This document shows, piece by piece, positions 21,014 to 31,292 of a stretch of 35,308 bases of DNA; position 1 is the stretch's first letter, and each line of letters begins with the position of its first letter. The stretch is from Selaginella moellendorffii (lineage: Eukaryota; Streptophyta; Lycopodiopsida; Selaginellales; Selaginellaceae): contig NW_003314354.1 of the NCBI RefSeq assembly GCF_000143415.4, positions 1-35,308 of the forward strand. Direction: 5' to 3'. The position numbers were made by a program, and so were the translations under genes. Below the pieces are notes generated by a model that searched no databases, was not told the DNA's origin, and saw only the letters and a program-made list of their open reading frames with translations.

Positions 21014-22804
21014 ATGGGGGAGCTGCTGGTGATGGCGGCCATCGCGACTTGCGTGAAGATCCTACTTCTTCCATCCTACCACAGCACGGATTTCGAGGTA
21101 CACCGCAACTGGCTGGCGATCACGCACTCGCTCCCTGTCGATCGGTGGTATGTCGATGAGACCAGCGAGTGGACGCTGGATTATCCCCCATTCTTCGCGT
21201 GGTTCGAGCGCCTTCTGTCGGCATTTGCAGCGGTATGGGATCCCAGGATCGTGGATCTCAGCGCAGGGAAAAATTACGCCAGCGCTTCGTGCCTGTTGTT
21301 CCAGAGGGGGAGTGTGATGGTAGCAGACAGTGTGCTCTACCTTGGACTGTGGAGCTACTGCAAAGGTATGGCACCAGATAAGAGGAAGTTGGTCTATGCA
21401 GTGGTCGTGTTTTCTCCCGGGCTCTTAATCGTCGATCACATCCACTTCCAGTACAATGGATTCCTTCTGGGGATTTTGCTGCTGTCTCTGGCAGCGCTCA
21501 AGCAGGGAAAAGATCTTCTGGGCGGAGTGATTTTTGCCGCCTTGGTCTGCTTCAAACACTTGTTTGCCGTGGCTGGGCCAGTTTACTTCGTCTATTTGCT
21601 TCGACACTACTGTTCTGGCCCGAGAAGGCTGCGCAACTTTTTCCAGCTCGCCATTTCGGTGCTTGGTGTTGTGGTGCTCGCTTTTGGACCCTTTGCTTAC
21701 TATGGCCAGGTAGGCTCTGCTTCCTTTTCGTCACCATTTTTGTGTACCAGCAAACTTTGTTTTCAGATCCAGCAAGTTTTAAGGAGATTGTTTCCATTTG
21801 GACGAGGATTATGTCACGCTTACTGGGCTCCAAACATCTGGGCTATGTACAATACAGCAGATAAAGCTCTGTCTATCCTTTTCAAGGCTGCTGGTTTTAA
21901 AGTAAATTCCACCACCGCGGCTTACACTGGAGGACTCGTGGGCGAGTTTTCATCTTATGCGGTTCTTCCAAGCGTGAGTTTTTTCGTCCTTCCATTTTGT
22001 TTCGCTTCTCACAGTACCTTAAAAAATGCAGATTACGCCGCTGATAACATTCGCCATGGTGTTGTCATCGCTTGTCCCTTGGCTTTATAAGATTTGGAGA
22101 AACCCACAGCCTTCCAGAGTTGTCTACTATATCACATATGCTTACATGTGCGGCTTCATGTTTGGCTGGCATGTCCATGAGAAAGCGTCACTTCACTTTG
22201 TGGTACCCTTCAGCCTGATCGCAGTGGAATCAATGGACAATGCAAACGATTATCTATTCCTTTCGACAGGTACCTCATGTGCACGTATCAATCTTGTACC
22301 GCTCTCAAATGGTTTTGTATCGTTTTGTTTCTTTTGCAGTTTGCTACTACTCGCTTTTCCCCCTGCTCTACGAAGCCCCCGAGTATCCCATTAAGGTGTT
22401 GGTCCTGCTTCTTTATTCCACGCTGCTGTGGGATTGCTTTTCAAACTATTTCAGCGTCAAAGTGGACGGCAAAGGCGAAGACAAATCAAAAGCGTCACGA
22501 CATTCAAGGACAGCGTTGGGAAGATTAAAATCAAGCTATTTGGCCGGAATGATTCTTATAGAGATATACGGTCAGTTTGGACACCGATTTCTCTTCCCGC
22601 AGCGGCTCGAGTTTCTACCACTGATGCTGGTGTCAGCTTATTGTAGCATAGGCGTCTTCTATATATGGGTGCAGTGGTTTCGGTCTGGGTTCTCCATCCA
22701 CGACTGGTCTACTCTACCACCTCCGAGTAAGTAGCGCTTGCAGAAGTTCTCTCAGATCCAGTGATAACGATTAATTTACAGAGGACAAAAAATTTGGAGT
22801 CTAG
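21014..22804 (+). CDS. ALG8: Dolichyl-P-Glc:Glc1Man9GlcNAc2-PP-dolichol alpha-1,3-glucosyltransferase
   Basis: Five exons: 21014-21709, 21767-21973, 22032-22269, 22340-22726 and 22782-22804. The sum is 1551 nt (516 aa), close to plant ALG8. It adds the second glucose to the lipid-linked oligosaccharide in the ER lumen before N-glycan transfer. Family signatures: YHSTDFEVHRNWLAITHSLP, WTLDYPPFFAWFERLLS, SPGLLIVDHIHFQYNGFLLG, FPFGRGLCHAYWAPNIW, FGWHVHEKASLHF and PLLYEAPEYPIKV, on a multi-spanning membrane protein. In-frame ATGs also exist at 20912 and 20930, inside the PPR gene end. I prefer 21014 because homology starts there (ELLVMAAIATCVKILLLPSY) and the DNA before it looks regulatory. The last intron has a perfect GTAAGT donor; if unspliced, translation stops at 22734. 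It converges on PIN with 117 bp between stops. Confidence 0.93.
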
Positions 22805-22921
22805 TCCTTGAATGTAGAGCTAAAAATCGATGATGCGATGACGGCACAAGTCAACTCTCCGCAATATACATTCGGAAAATGTCGGCAGGATGCTGGCCTC
22901 GTCTTACGCATTGGCTGGATC

Positions 22922-25277
22922 TCAAAGGCCCAGCAGCACATAGTAGAGAAGATTGATGGGAAGTGAGATCAGCATGCCGAAGATTACACTGTAAGAAGAA
23001 AGAGACAACCCGGGGATGGTGAGGCTTGTTCAACGACGCTCATCATACTTACGCCGTGCTGAGACATCTGGATGGACGTTGTACTCCTTCGCGAACACAA
23101 AAGGAACTATTCCTTGTGGCAGTGCTGCCTGGACAAGATCAACAAGAGTTTGGAAAAGTTGGGACATGGCATTGGCGATTACCTGGATGATGGAGGCCCT
23201 CAACTGGACATTTCGGAGGCCAACAGCAATCGACGTCGCAGACATAATAGCAGGGCCTGTCACGAAGCGAATGATCATCACGACAACAGCCATGGTAGTC
23301 CCGCAGGCTATTAAACTCGATTGCAGCGCCATAAAGAGGCCTGGAGAAGAAAAGTCTCACCGACGTTGGCAACCAATCGACAAATATAGTGATTGAAGTA
23401 CTCACCCAGACTGAACATGGCCATCCCCAAGCCTGCGTCGGACAAGATTGTGATGGAATGCTCGAGAATTTTTGGCATTCCGACGTTCCATCTGCCAACA
23501 GATGACGAGCTTTAGCGATGAGACAAGCTAGGTAGAAATATGGATGAAGAGGATACCTGAAGGATATCAGGGCCCATGCAAGCCCGAGCAGACTCGCGTA
23601 AGTATTTGGATTTCGGATCAGCTTCTTCCACATCATTCTCACGATGAGTTTTGTCATGACTGTAGGTGGTGGCATTTGAGTCGGAGCTGACGAGTCGCTG
23701 TCAACCAGTTTCGGTGGCGTGAAGGGAACCTTGCAAGGCAAATGTGATTCGCTCTTCAGATTCTTCTCTGACAGCGGGGTGGTGTCTTCTCTTTGGAACA
23801 GAACGTTATCAACGAAGCTGAAGTCTTTGGCCATGCATGGATGTAATGGTGTGGAGTTCGACGGTACTACACTCGTAAGTAAGGATGTAAGTTTTCCTTG
23901 AAACAGAAATAGAAACGTACTTACTTTGAATTGACAGGTTCTTGTGGCTTGTCAATTTCCTGGTCTCGTAACAGCCTCTATCAGACGCAGGAGAGTTGCT
24001 CGAGCTCCACACCAGCATTTGCATCTCTCGAGATTCGTATTGCTGTTGCTGGTAGTCCATCTTTCTCGCGGCTTCAGCTAGTTTCATGGGAGAAAATACC
24101 TGGTTGCCGACAAACAATCTCTCCAGTGGGCCTGGACTCCTTGGAACTTGTTTCTGCAACTCATCATGAGCGGTAGTTTTGGGTGATGGCGAGTAATGGT
24201 GCCTGCCGGGGGTGTAAGCGAACATATTACTCTGCTCTCCGAAGGANNNNNNNNNNNNNNNNNNNNNNNNNNNNNNNNNNNNNNNNNNNNNNNNNNNNNN
24301 NNNNNNNNNNNNNNNNNNNNNNNNNNNNNNNNNNNNNNNNNNNNNNNNNNNNNNNNNNNNNNNNNNNNNNNNNNNNNNNNNNNNNNNNNNNNNNNNNNNN
24401 NNNNNNNNNNNNNNNNNNNNNNNNNNNNNNNNNNNNNNNNNNNNNNNNNNNNNNNNNNNNNNNNNNNNNNNNNNNNNNNNNNNNNNNNNNNNNNNNNNNN
24501 NNNNNNNNNNNNNNNNNNNNNNNNNNNNNNNNNNNNNNNNNNNNNNNNNNNNNNNNNNNNNNNNNNNNNNNNNNNNNNNNNNNNNNNNNNNNNNNNNNNN
24601 NNNNNNNNNNNNNNNNNNNNNNNNNNNNNNNNNNNNNNNNNNNNNNNNNNNNNNNNNNNNNNNNNNNNNNNNNNNNNNNNNNNNNNNNNNNNNNNNNNNN
24701 NNNNNNNNNNNNNNNNNNNGACGATGTTGGCAGCTGACGGTCCAGGAAACTGCTCCAAGATGAGATTTTTGGCACTTCTGTACTCGTAGAGGAAGAGCAG
24801 CAGCGTGTACCAGACAATGCACTGCAGAACGACCGCTTGGACGACTAATTCAGCTGGCTTCTCTCCGTACATCGCGACTTCGAGAGGAATCCCCAATACC
24901 AGTGTGTTTGGGAGCGTTGACACCATGAACAAGGTAATGGCCCAGTCCAAGTCTTTACTCTTTGTGCCACTGGTGCTCCTGACTGACGAGCTGAACTTTT
25001 TGAGCCTAGACCAGGATGCGAGGACTGCGAGAACAATGAGCTTCTGGAGGACATCAGCGGCTACGAACCTGGGATTCATGTCGTATGGATTGTTGTGCGC
25101 TATGATTTGAAAGGAGAGCAGAGGTACTGCAAAGATTGCCACAAATCTATTTATCCCAGAGCACTGTGCAGGTGTGAGCAGCTTCCACCATCGAACGGAG
25201 CCATAAGCAAGGATCATTGCGACATAGAGTGGCACCACAGCCGACATCACCGTGTAAAACTCTTGCAACGTGATCAT
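22922..25277 (-). CDS. PIN-type auxin efflux carrier (interrupted by assembly gap; 3' frameshift)
   Basis: Minus strand. The ATG at 25277 starts [20 protein letters not shown] with the N-terminal helices ([38 protein letters not shown]). A 473-N gap follows in the long loop. The loop tail ([32 protein letters not shown]) runs to 23925. Later exons: 23866-23557, 23491-23406, 23340-23183, 23128-23053 and 22988-22922. The C-terminal domain has [40 protein letters not shown] and [20 protein letters not shown]. This is a long-loop, plasma-membrane-type PIN that exports auxin. The fifth listed exon is one base short: splicing to the last exon ([20 protein letters not shown]) gives a stop after SARRL. 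Frames on either side of the gap also disagree, so the gap length is nominal or hides an intron. Confidence 0.85.
23129..23182 (-). other. 54-nt stop-free, in-frame intron in PIN
   Basis: GTAATC...TTGTCCAG between RASIIQ and [13 protein letters not shown] homologues join these directly (IVQAALPQG). Retention adds 18 residues ([10 protein letters not shown]...) with no stop or shift, inside the transmembrane domain. Confidence 0.75.
24247..24719. other. Assembly gap (473 N) inside PIN exon 1
   Basis: Unknown bases. The reading frames left and right of the gap differ by a non-multiple of three, so the true missing length is probably not exactly 473, unless an intron lies within. Confidence 0.95.
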
Positions 25278-25406
25278 CTTCGAGAATTGGAGCTTTGATC
25301 CCAGGAGAATTGTCAGACGAAAGGAAGTTAGACGACCACGGAACCGCGAGAAGTTCTTGTTCTCCTCACCCGCATTTGAAGTGAGGACACACAAACTCAC
25401 ATACAG

Positions 25407-25434
<28 letters not shown>
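25407..25434. repeat. (AC)14 microsatellite in the PIN leader region
   Basis: 28-base AC run, 130-157 bp upstream of the PIN ATG. On the PIN sense strand it is a GT run, and it may lie in the 5'UTR. Confidence 0.95.
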
Positions 25435-25440
<6 letters not shown>

Positions 25441-27000
25441 TCGGTCTAGAAGAGAGGTAATAGTATTTGAAGGAGTAAGATACTTAATTTCTTTCCTTGC
25501 TTGCAGCGGGCCATAGAAAAATGCGACCTGACAGAGGTGGTGATGAGAGGAATATTTAAGTTATTTGAGAATGGCCTCAATCACCACATATCTTCTCTGC
25601 TGCTGCTGGCTACAACATGCAACTCTCCTTTGCGAGCTAACGATTTCTCTCCTTTCTCTCTCGCTTGATGGGGGCCTGGCAGCAGACTGCTACATTACAA
25701 CGGTGTATTCTACCAACACCAAAGATTTTTGGCAACAGATCTTGGATGCATTCCATGTGATCGAAGCTGGTCCGTACAGAGCGCCATAGTTTATGGCACG
25801 AGTTTCTACGTAGAGTCGAGGAACTTCCCACTCTCTCAGGAGGTATTAAGCTGTCTTTGAAAATCTCTTTCGTTGTTCTTTGTTTTTACCAGGATCATGG
25901 TTTCTTACAAACTTATTCCGCAGTTAAGTCAATTCCTCCATGTGGACTTTGGAGTGCGCTTGGGTGCGAAAGACACACTGCACAGCTCCCCGTTGACGGA
26001 CACGGCAACGAGCAGCTCGAGTTTAATAGCGGCGTCGCGTTCCCACTTTGTCAAACGTGGTAAGTTTCTTATTCGTCACGCTTGTGATCTTCCTTCCGAG
26101 CATTGCAAAATCTCCGTAAGTTTAATTTTTGTCACGCCGGTGCTTCCAGGTTGGTTCGGATGATAGGACAGTCACCTCCATGTGGGCGATCATTTGCGGA
26201 GCGAGCACCCAAGACAGAAAAACAATCGCGGCAACTTCACCATTAAACAAGTGAGTCGCAAAATCATTGCTTACGAGACAAACGAGTATAACTCGAGACA
26301 ACCCCAACCTTGCATTTCAGCGTGAAACATCTGTCAAGCCTCGACCAACAGAAACAAGGAAAAGGAACGATCTCGCGTAAAAGATGGACAATCCGGGAGC
26401 GTTGACAACATCTTAGCTTCCGGAAATGGTTCCCGAGGAGGGAGGGGGAGGAGCCGCAAATCAAACAGCTAGCTGGCTTGAAAGTTGGCGGGGTGCTGCC
26501 CGGGCAAATCCAGATTATGTAAAGTTGGAGCGAGGCGATGACGAAGAAAGGCCACCGGCCGCTGTCGAGTAGAAAAAGAGATGCTGAGGCGGTCCGGGTT
26601 TTTTTAGCCGATGCCTGGATCTGTGAACGAGTTGGAGAAGATTTTGCTGTGTCCATGGGGTCCGTGACATGGAGCGTCGAGATGATTGCGATGCGAGCTT
26701 TTCCTGGGCCCGCAGTGAAGAAACCAAGTAATGTTTGTTCTAGAATCCCAAGAACCGCTAATAAAGAAGATTGATCACATCAACGTAAGTTTCTTCCAGG
26801 TTCTCTCTTTCTCCGTTTCGTTTCTTCTAAGCTGGGTTTTATGTTCGACTAATGCTTTTGGTTTGGATACTAAGGATCATAATCTTCTTGAGACGGTGGG
26901 CCGGCTGAAACTTTTCTTATTTTTTGCGACACCACTTGATCAAGGCAAGCATAAGTGATAGCTCGTATTTTTGCCTGACTTAGTAAAAACTATATTTAGA
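25435..27000. other. Unassigned region with splice-like signals
   Basis: GC content is like that of the gene block, but no reading frame resembles a family I know. On the plus strand there are borders such as TTTACCAG|GATCATGG (about 25892), ACGTG|GTAAGTTTC (about 26060) and GCTTCCAG|GTTGG (about 26151). Joining the last two leaves a frame open to about 26248. ATG 25571 opens a hydrophobic 72-codon frame (MASITTYLLCCCWLQHATLL). On the minus strand at 26122-26307 a frame includes GEVAAIVFLSWVLAPQMIAH. It could be a decayed gene, a lineage-specific gene or a noncoding RNA. Confidence 0.3.
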
Positions 27001-28099
27001 ATGTTCAAACAAATTCTAACACTTAAAACTTTTTTTAATTCACTTATAATCAAGGTTAATGCTAGAGAGCAAAATTTCCATATGAAATCGGCTTTGTATC
27101 ACTAGTTTAGATTTCTAACAATTTAGTCTTGGCAATATAAAAATTTAAGTTTTAGTATTCTGAGAGGTTCTTGAGAGAATGTTTTTATTAAACAAAAACG
27201 TGCTAAAATATAATTAATTTTTTAAATTTCATTATAAAATTAGCTATTTTTGGCAATAAATCAAATGCAGCTGGTTTTATTTTGGATTAAAATGTGAACA
27301 TTACAAAACTAGTAAATAATTATTTTTATATAAAAATTATGAGGTCATTTTAAAGTAATTTCAACTTTTTTATTTCCACTTTTGTGTACCTACAATTACC
27401 CAAAGTTAACCACTGATACTAAGTTATAATCTAATGCTAAATGACAAGACAAAAAGATTTAACCTTCCTAAACTATATTACACCTTCTCTTAAAGTTCTT
27501 TACCATTTAACTACTTCAAAAACTTTATTATAATCATTGCTCTATTGTGATTTAGGGTAGGTTTTCCCTTACCCTACCATGCTTGAGCTTCTATTTGACC
27601 TATATTGATCATATGGTCTAATCTCAAATATATGATATAAAAGTTTTCTAAAAACTTTTTTGTACACTGAAAGTTCACAGACTTGATTCACTCATATATC
27701 ATACTAGACTAACAAGCTCTTTGATTAGTATGAGCTATCCCATCTATGGCAGCTTGCTATTTTCCTAATCTCTTATTAATTTTATCTTTTTTAAGTGAAT
27801 TTTCTTAAAGTATAAATGAAATCTATAATATAACTTATATTAAAGATTCAACCCAAACCAAACCAAAAATAAGTTTTTCTGGAGTTCTTATGTTTTTGCT
27901 TTACTATCCTCATATTGTTTCTTCATTCTTTTTAATGAATTTTGTTTCCTAAGATATTGTGTAGAATTTTTAAATTTTATCTAAATATGGTTTTTTTTAT
28001 AATTAATCCATATCTAGCTTATGTTGATCTTTTTTATTTTATGTGCTATTTGAATGATCTAAGACATTATTTATTTCCATTAAAACATAAGAGAAATAT
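27001..28099. other. AT-rich intergenic region
   Basis: No supported gene. Composition drops sharply to AT-rich with many short A/T runs, marking the change from the compact gene block to the repeat-like right flank. Confidence 0.6.
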
Positions 28100-30010
28100 T
28101 TATAATATCATTGTCAATAACATCCCAATCATAAAACTCACAAATGCAGTTATTGGGAATACTATTGGGTGCACATTTTGTCTCCACCATATGGAGTTAT
28201 ATGATGAATTAGATGTAGGTAATTCATTGGATGTAGTACAATTTGTATATAAAGGTTTTCCACATAACTCAGCATTTCCAATATAAGCAAAAGGGTCAAA
28301 TGTCATAAATTGGCCACTAGTAGGAATTTGACCTGATAAGTTATTGAAAGAAACATTAAAAATAGCAAGTTTGGTAAGGAACTCAAATGATTTTGGAATG
28401 TTCCCTTCAAAGGAATTATAAGAGAGATCCAATTCTTCTAGATCAAATATGGAGCCAATATCATTAGGAATGCTGCCATTAAGTAAATTATTTGAGAGCC
28501 TCAAATACTTAAGGCCCTTAAGTTTTCCAATATTCTGTGGAACATTTCCTTTTAATTTGTTGCCTAACAAATCCAATAATGTAATATCTTGTAGTAAATA
28601 CTTATAGCGGTAATTTCCTCTTTTAATATGAAGCACTAGTTCATATGATGAAATAGACTCATTAGAAGAAGAAATGGGATGTGTGAATGCTAAAAGGCTG
28701 TCAAAATTATTTGGAAGTAGACCTTCAAACTCATTATTATAGAGGTCAATCACTTGAAGTAAAGGGCAGTTCCATATCCAACCTGGTATATCTCCCGAAA
28801 AATTATTTCCACCCAAGTCTAAAACTCGGAGTCTAGGAGCAAAACTCCAATGGGGAACTGGGCCAGTTAGTCTATTATCTCTTACGCAAAAAACTTCCAT
28901 ATGAGTTGAGTTTACGCTTGGGAAGTATCCTAAACAAAAATGTTATTAGTAGAATTAGTATAAAGAACAAACAAACACCCACCTGTGAAACTGTTATTTC
29001 CTGTCACAAACCATTCCAGTTTATTGCAGTTTTCCAAGCTTTTAGGGAAGTTACCACTAAACTTGTTGTTATCAATCAAAAACTTTACTAGATTTGGCAT
29101 AGTCCCAAAAATATCTGGGATTTCCCCTTGGAGGATATTGGTAGCCAAGCGGAGAACTTCCATGTGTGAGCAATTTCCCAAGCTAGAGGTAATACCACCC
29201 GAAAAATGATTATTAGAGAGGTAAAGATCAGTGAGACTGCTAAGATTGCCCAAGCTGAAGGGGATATAGCCTGAGAGTTGATTGAATGATAGGTCAAGAT
29301 ACTTTAGCATCTTTTGATTATCTAAGCTGGAGCGAATAGATCCAAATAGCTTATTTCCATATAAGTCAAGATGAATAAGATTTGTCATATTGCTGAAGCT
29401 GGGAAGGATATCAGTAATATTACAGTCATATAAGGAAAGCATTCTAAGTTTATGAAGTTGCAAAAGTGGTGTTGGAAACGTTCCTATAGAAACTCCACTA
29501 ATGTCAAATTCCTTCAGTTCATGAAGTTGTCCAAATGAACCTGGAAGCTTTCCTGTGAGATTTGTTTGTCCAAGATATAATTTTTCCAACCCAAGGATTT
29601 GCCCAATGGAAGCTGGTATAACACCTGAGAGGTGTTTGTTAAAGCTCACATTCAACACTTTTAAATAAGTAAGCTGCCCAATATCAGGAGAAATGCTACC
29701 AAATAGATCTTGGCTGCTTAAGTCAACCTTGATAACATGTCCAATAGAATCACACTTCACTCCTGTCCAATTATAGCATACGTGCATAGAGTTCTCCTTG
29801 CTCCAGCTGCTCAATAGATGATCACCATGATGATTGTAGATCCCCTTTGAAATGGCAATCAAGGCTTTATACTCCTCAAGCAAGAGATGGTTTTGAGATG
29901 CATATGCATGAGTGCAAAAGAGCAAGAATTCCAATACTAGCCACTGCAAAAACAAAAAATAATTTCATAAAAGCATCATAAACAATCTGGTAACCACTCA
30001 CCTGCTCCAT
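28100..30010 (-). CDS. Leucine-rich repeat receptor-like protein without cytoplasmic tail
   Basis: Three exons on the minus strand: 30010-30002 (MEQ), 29943-28983 and 28929-28100. Introns are 58 and 53 nt. The sum is 1800 nt (599 aa). A signal peptide (WLVLEFLLFCTHAYA) is followed by the LRR N-cap (SWSKENSMHVCYNWTGVKCD) and about 18 plant LRRs of the LxxLxLxxNxLxGxIP type. An island region near SYELVLHIKRGNYRYKYLLQ separates the last four LRRs, then a C-cap (GNAELCGKPLYTNC) and one membrane helix (VFPITAFVSFMIGMLLTMIL). The stop falls directly after the helix, so there is no kinase and almost no cytoplasmic part. Such receptor-like proteins sense peptides or microbial patterns with partner kinases; the ligand here is unknown. 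Codons are strongly A/T-ending, unlike the genes at 5-25 kb. Possibly a truncated receptor kinase. Confidence 0.82.
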
Positions 30011-30096
30011 GAATTTTTGTAAACTCCAGCACCTGAATGGCTGAGATGCTTTGAATCCAAGTAGTCTTTGCCCTACTCGTAAGAACGTCTTATATT

Positions 30097-30151
30097 TGAC
30101 AGGTTCAGAAGCCGTGTCTAACGGGTTGAGAAACCGTGTTTGACAGGTTTG
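30097..30151. repeat. 22-bp minisatellite, about 2.5 units
   Basis: Units at 30097-30118 and 30119-30140 and a partial third at 30141-30151 share the pattern tgacaggttcagaagccgtg with a few changes. The array lies between the LRR gene and the NTPase fragment. Confidence 0.7.
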
Positions 30152-30720
30152 TTTCCCGGAACACAAGCCTTGGAATAGGACCAACGATGTCGATGTGTTG
30201 CATAACTACGCCCCATGCCAATTCAGCGTCTGCGTGTGCATGCTTCCAGCACTCCTTCAACTCCTCTAGACCATAGCCGACCGCAGAAAACCCTACAGCC
30301 TCCCGAGACCTTCATGTACTCCTTGTAGTTTTTCTTATCGGGACTTCCTATCAGCAGGGCACGAGGTAGCCGGAATCTTACCCCCATCATGGATGTAGAT
30401 AGTGTTCTTGTCGCCAAAGTACTTGGACGCCACAATCCAGTCACCGAGAACCGACTGAAACTTGCCATCCCGGAAGAGGAAATACTTCCCGGGAGCCACC
30501 TTCTCATAGTAGTAGACGGTCGTGTAGCGTCTTGTCACCGCAAAGAGGAAGAGAAGCAGGAGACCTGTGAGCGATTTGCTGATGCCTGGATTCCCAATGT
30601 AAAGCTTCCGTATGTTCTTATTTTTGTCAATTTCGTCGAGGAACTTCTGGTAAAGCTCCATACACTCATGGTTGGTCCCGACCGCGGTCAGACAGCTCCG
30701 TTCGGTGATTCCGTTCGGCG
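30150..30720 (-). pseudogene. Decayed Crinkler/RHS-type P-loop NTPase fragment
   Basis: The minus strand encodes a P-loop-like block (GNPGISKS, about 30575-30600) preceded by ECMELYQKFLDEIDKN. It is followed by a strand rich in Tyr (TTVYYYEKVAPGKYFLF) and a DWIVASKYFG block. After a frame change come SPDKKNYKEYMK and, in a third frame, LKECWKHAHADAELAWGVVM then GPIPRLVFRE. The order matches the NTPase region of Crinkler/RHS-like proteins, which spread widely among eukaryotes. Several frameshifts and the absence of the rest of the protein make this a broken remnant; I have not reconstructed it. The Walker A glycine before KS is replaced by Ser, so the site itself is atypical. Confidence 0.55.
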
Positions 30721-31114
30721 AAAAAAATGGCGATTGCGCTCGCAGGGGCTAGATTTCTGATGGTGCTGCGGCTATCGCCATCGCCACTGCATCTCCACCG
30801 CTTTGCTGTTCTCCTGCTGCTATGGAGCGATCCATCCATCCACGAATGCCCAGCCCAGCAAGCCTACATCGAATCTGACCAAGAGGGCAATAGCCTATAG
30901 GAGCTGCGTGCGTACCGAGCTCTATAGGGCGACACTCTCCAGTCGGTCAGCCTCTGCTTTCGATTGAGCGTGGAGCAGCTCGCTACAGCCTCGCAAATCA
31001 CCGTGATGCTTGAAATTTTTGCCCTATAATGGAAATTACGATTCCATGATTTCAGAGATTTGATTCTAGCAATTCTAGCGATTTTGGCACAATTGAGCAA
31101 TGGTGCCCGATTGG
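30721..31114. other. Intergenic, no gene seen
   Basis: Short frames in all directions, none with family resemblance. Confidence 0.5.
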
Positions 31115-31256
31115 GCATGGTCCCATGTTACCAAGCTCACTCCTTATGCTTCCGGCAAAAGAGTTAAGTGTTAGAAATGTAATGAAATGTAATTATTGTG
31201 GAAAAATGTATGGCAATCTCTATATTGAGCCAAGGAGTGTGCTCTTCTCCATGTGA
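31115..31256 (+). mobile_element. BED-type zinc-finger remnant (hAT-like transposon)
   Basis: In one frame WSHVTKLTPYASGKRVKC appears, and after a frame change MKCNYCGKMYGN (31182-31217). Tryptophan-HV followed by CxxC is the first half of a BED zinc finger, common at the N-terminus of hAT-family plant transposases. The histidine half is missing and the frame closes at 31256. No terminal inverted repeats were located. Confidence 0.4.
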
Positions 31257-31292
31257 GTGAAATTAGAGTAGTTGAAATTTAATCTAAACCAA

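Noticed and set aside
20251-21042. 263-codon minus-strand frame across the PPR end and ALG8 start
   Set aside because: Antisense of GC-rich PPR codons; contains repeated low-information segments mirroring the 31-residue repeats.
22340-22734. ALG8 ending at the TAG at 22732
   Set aside because: A perfect GTAAGT donor at 22727 and an acceptor at 22781 give a 55-nt intron and a sensible lysine-rich end (PPPKDKKFGV). The unspliced form remains possible.
28100-30010. Foreign or microbial origin of the AT-rich LRR gene
   Set aside because: LRR type, N-cap, C-cap and short introns are all plant-like; base composition follows the surrounding AT-rich DNA.
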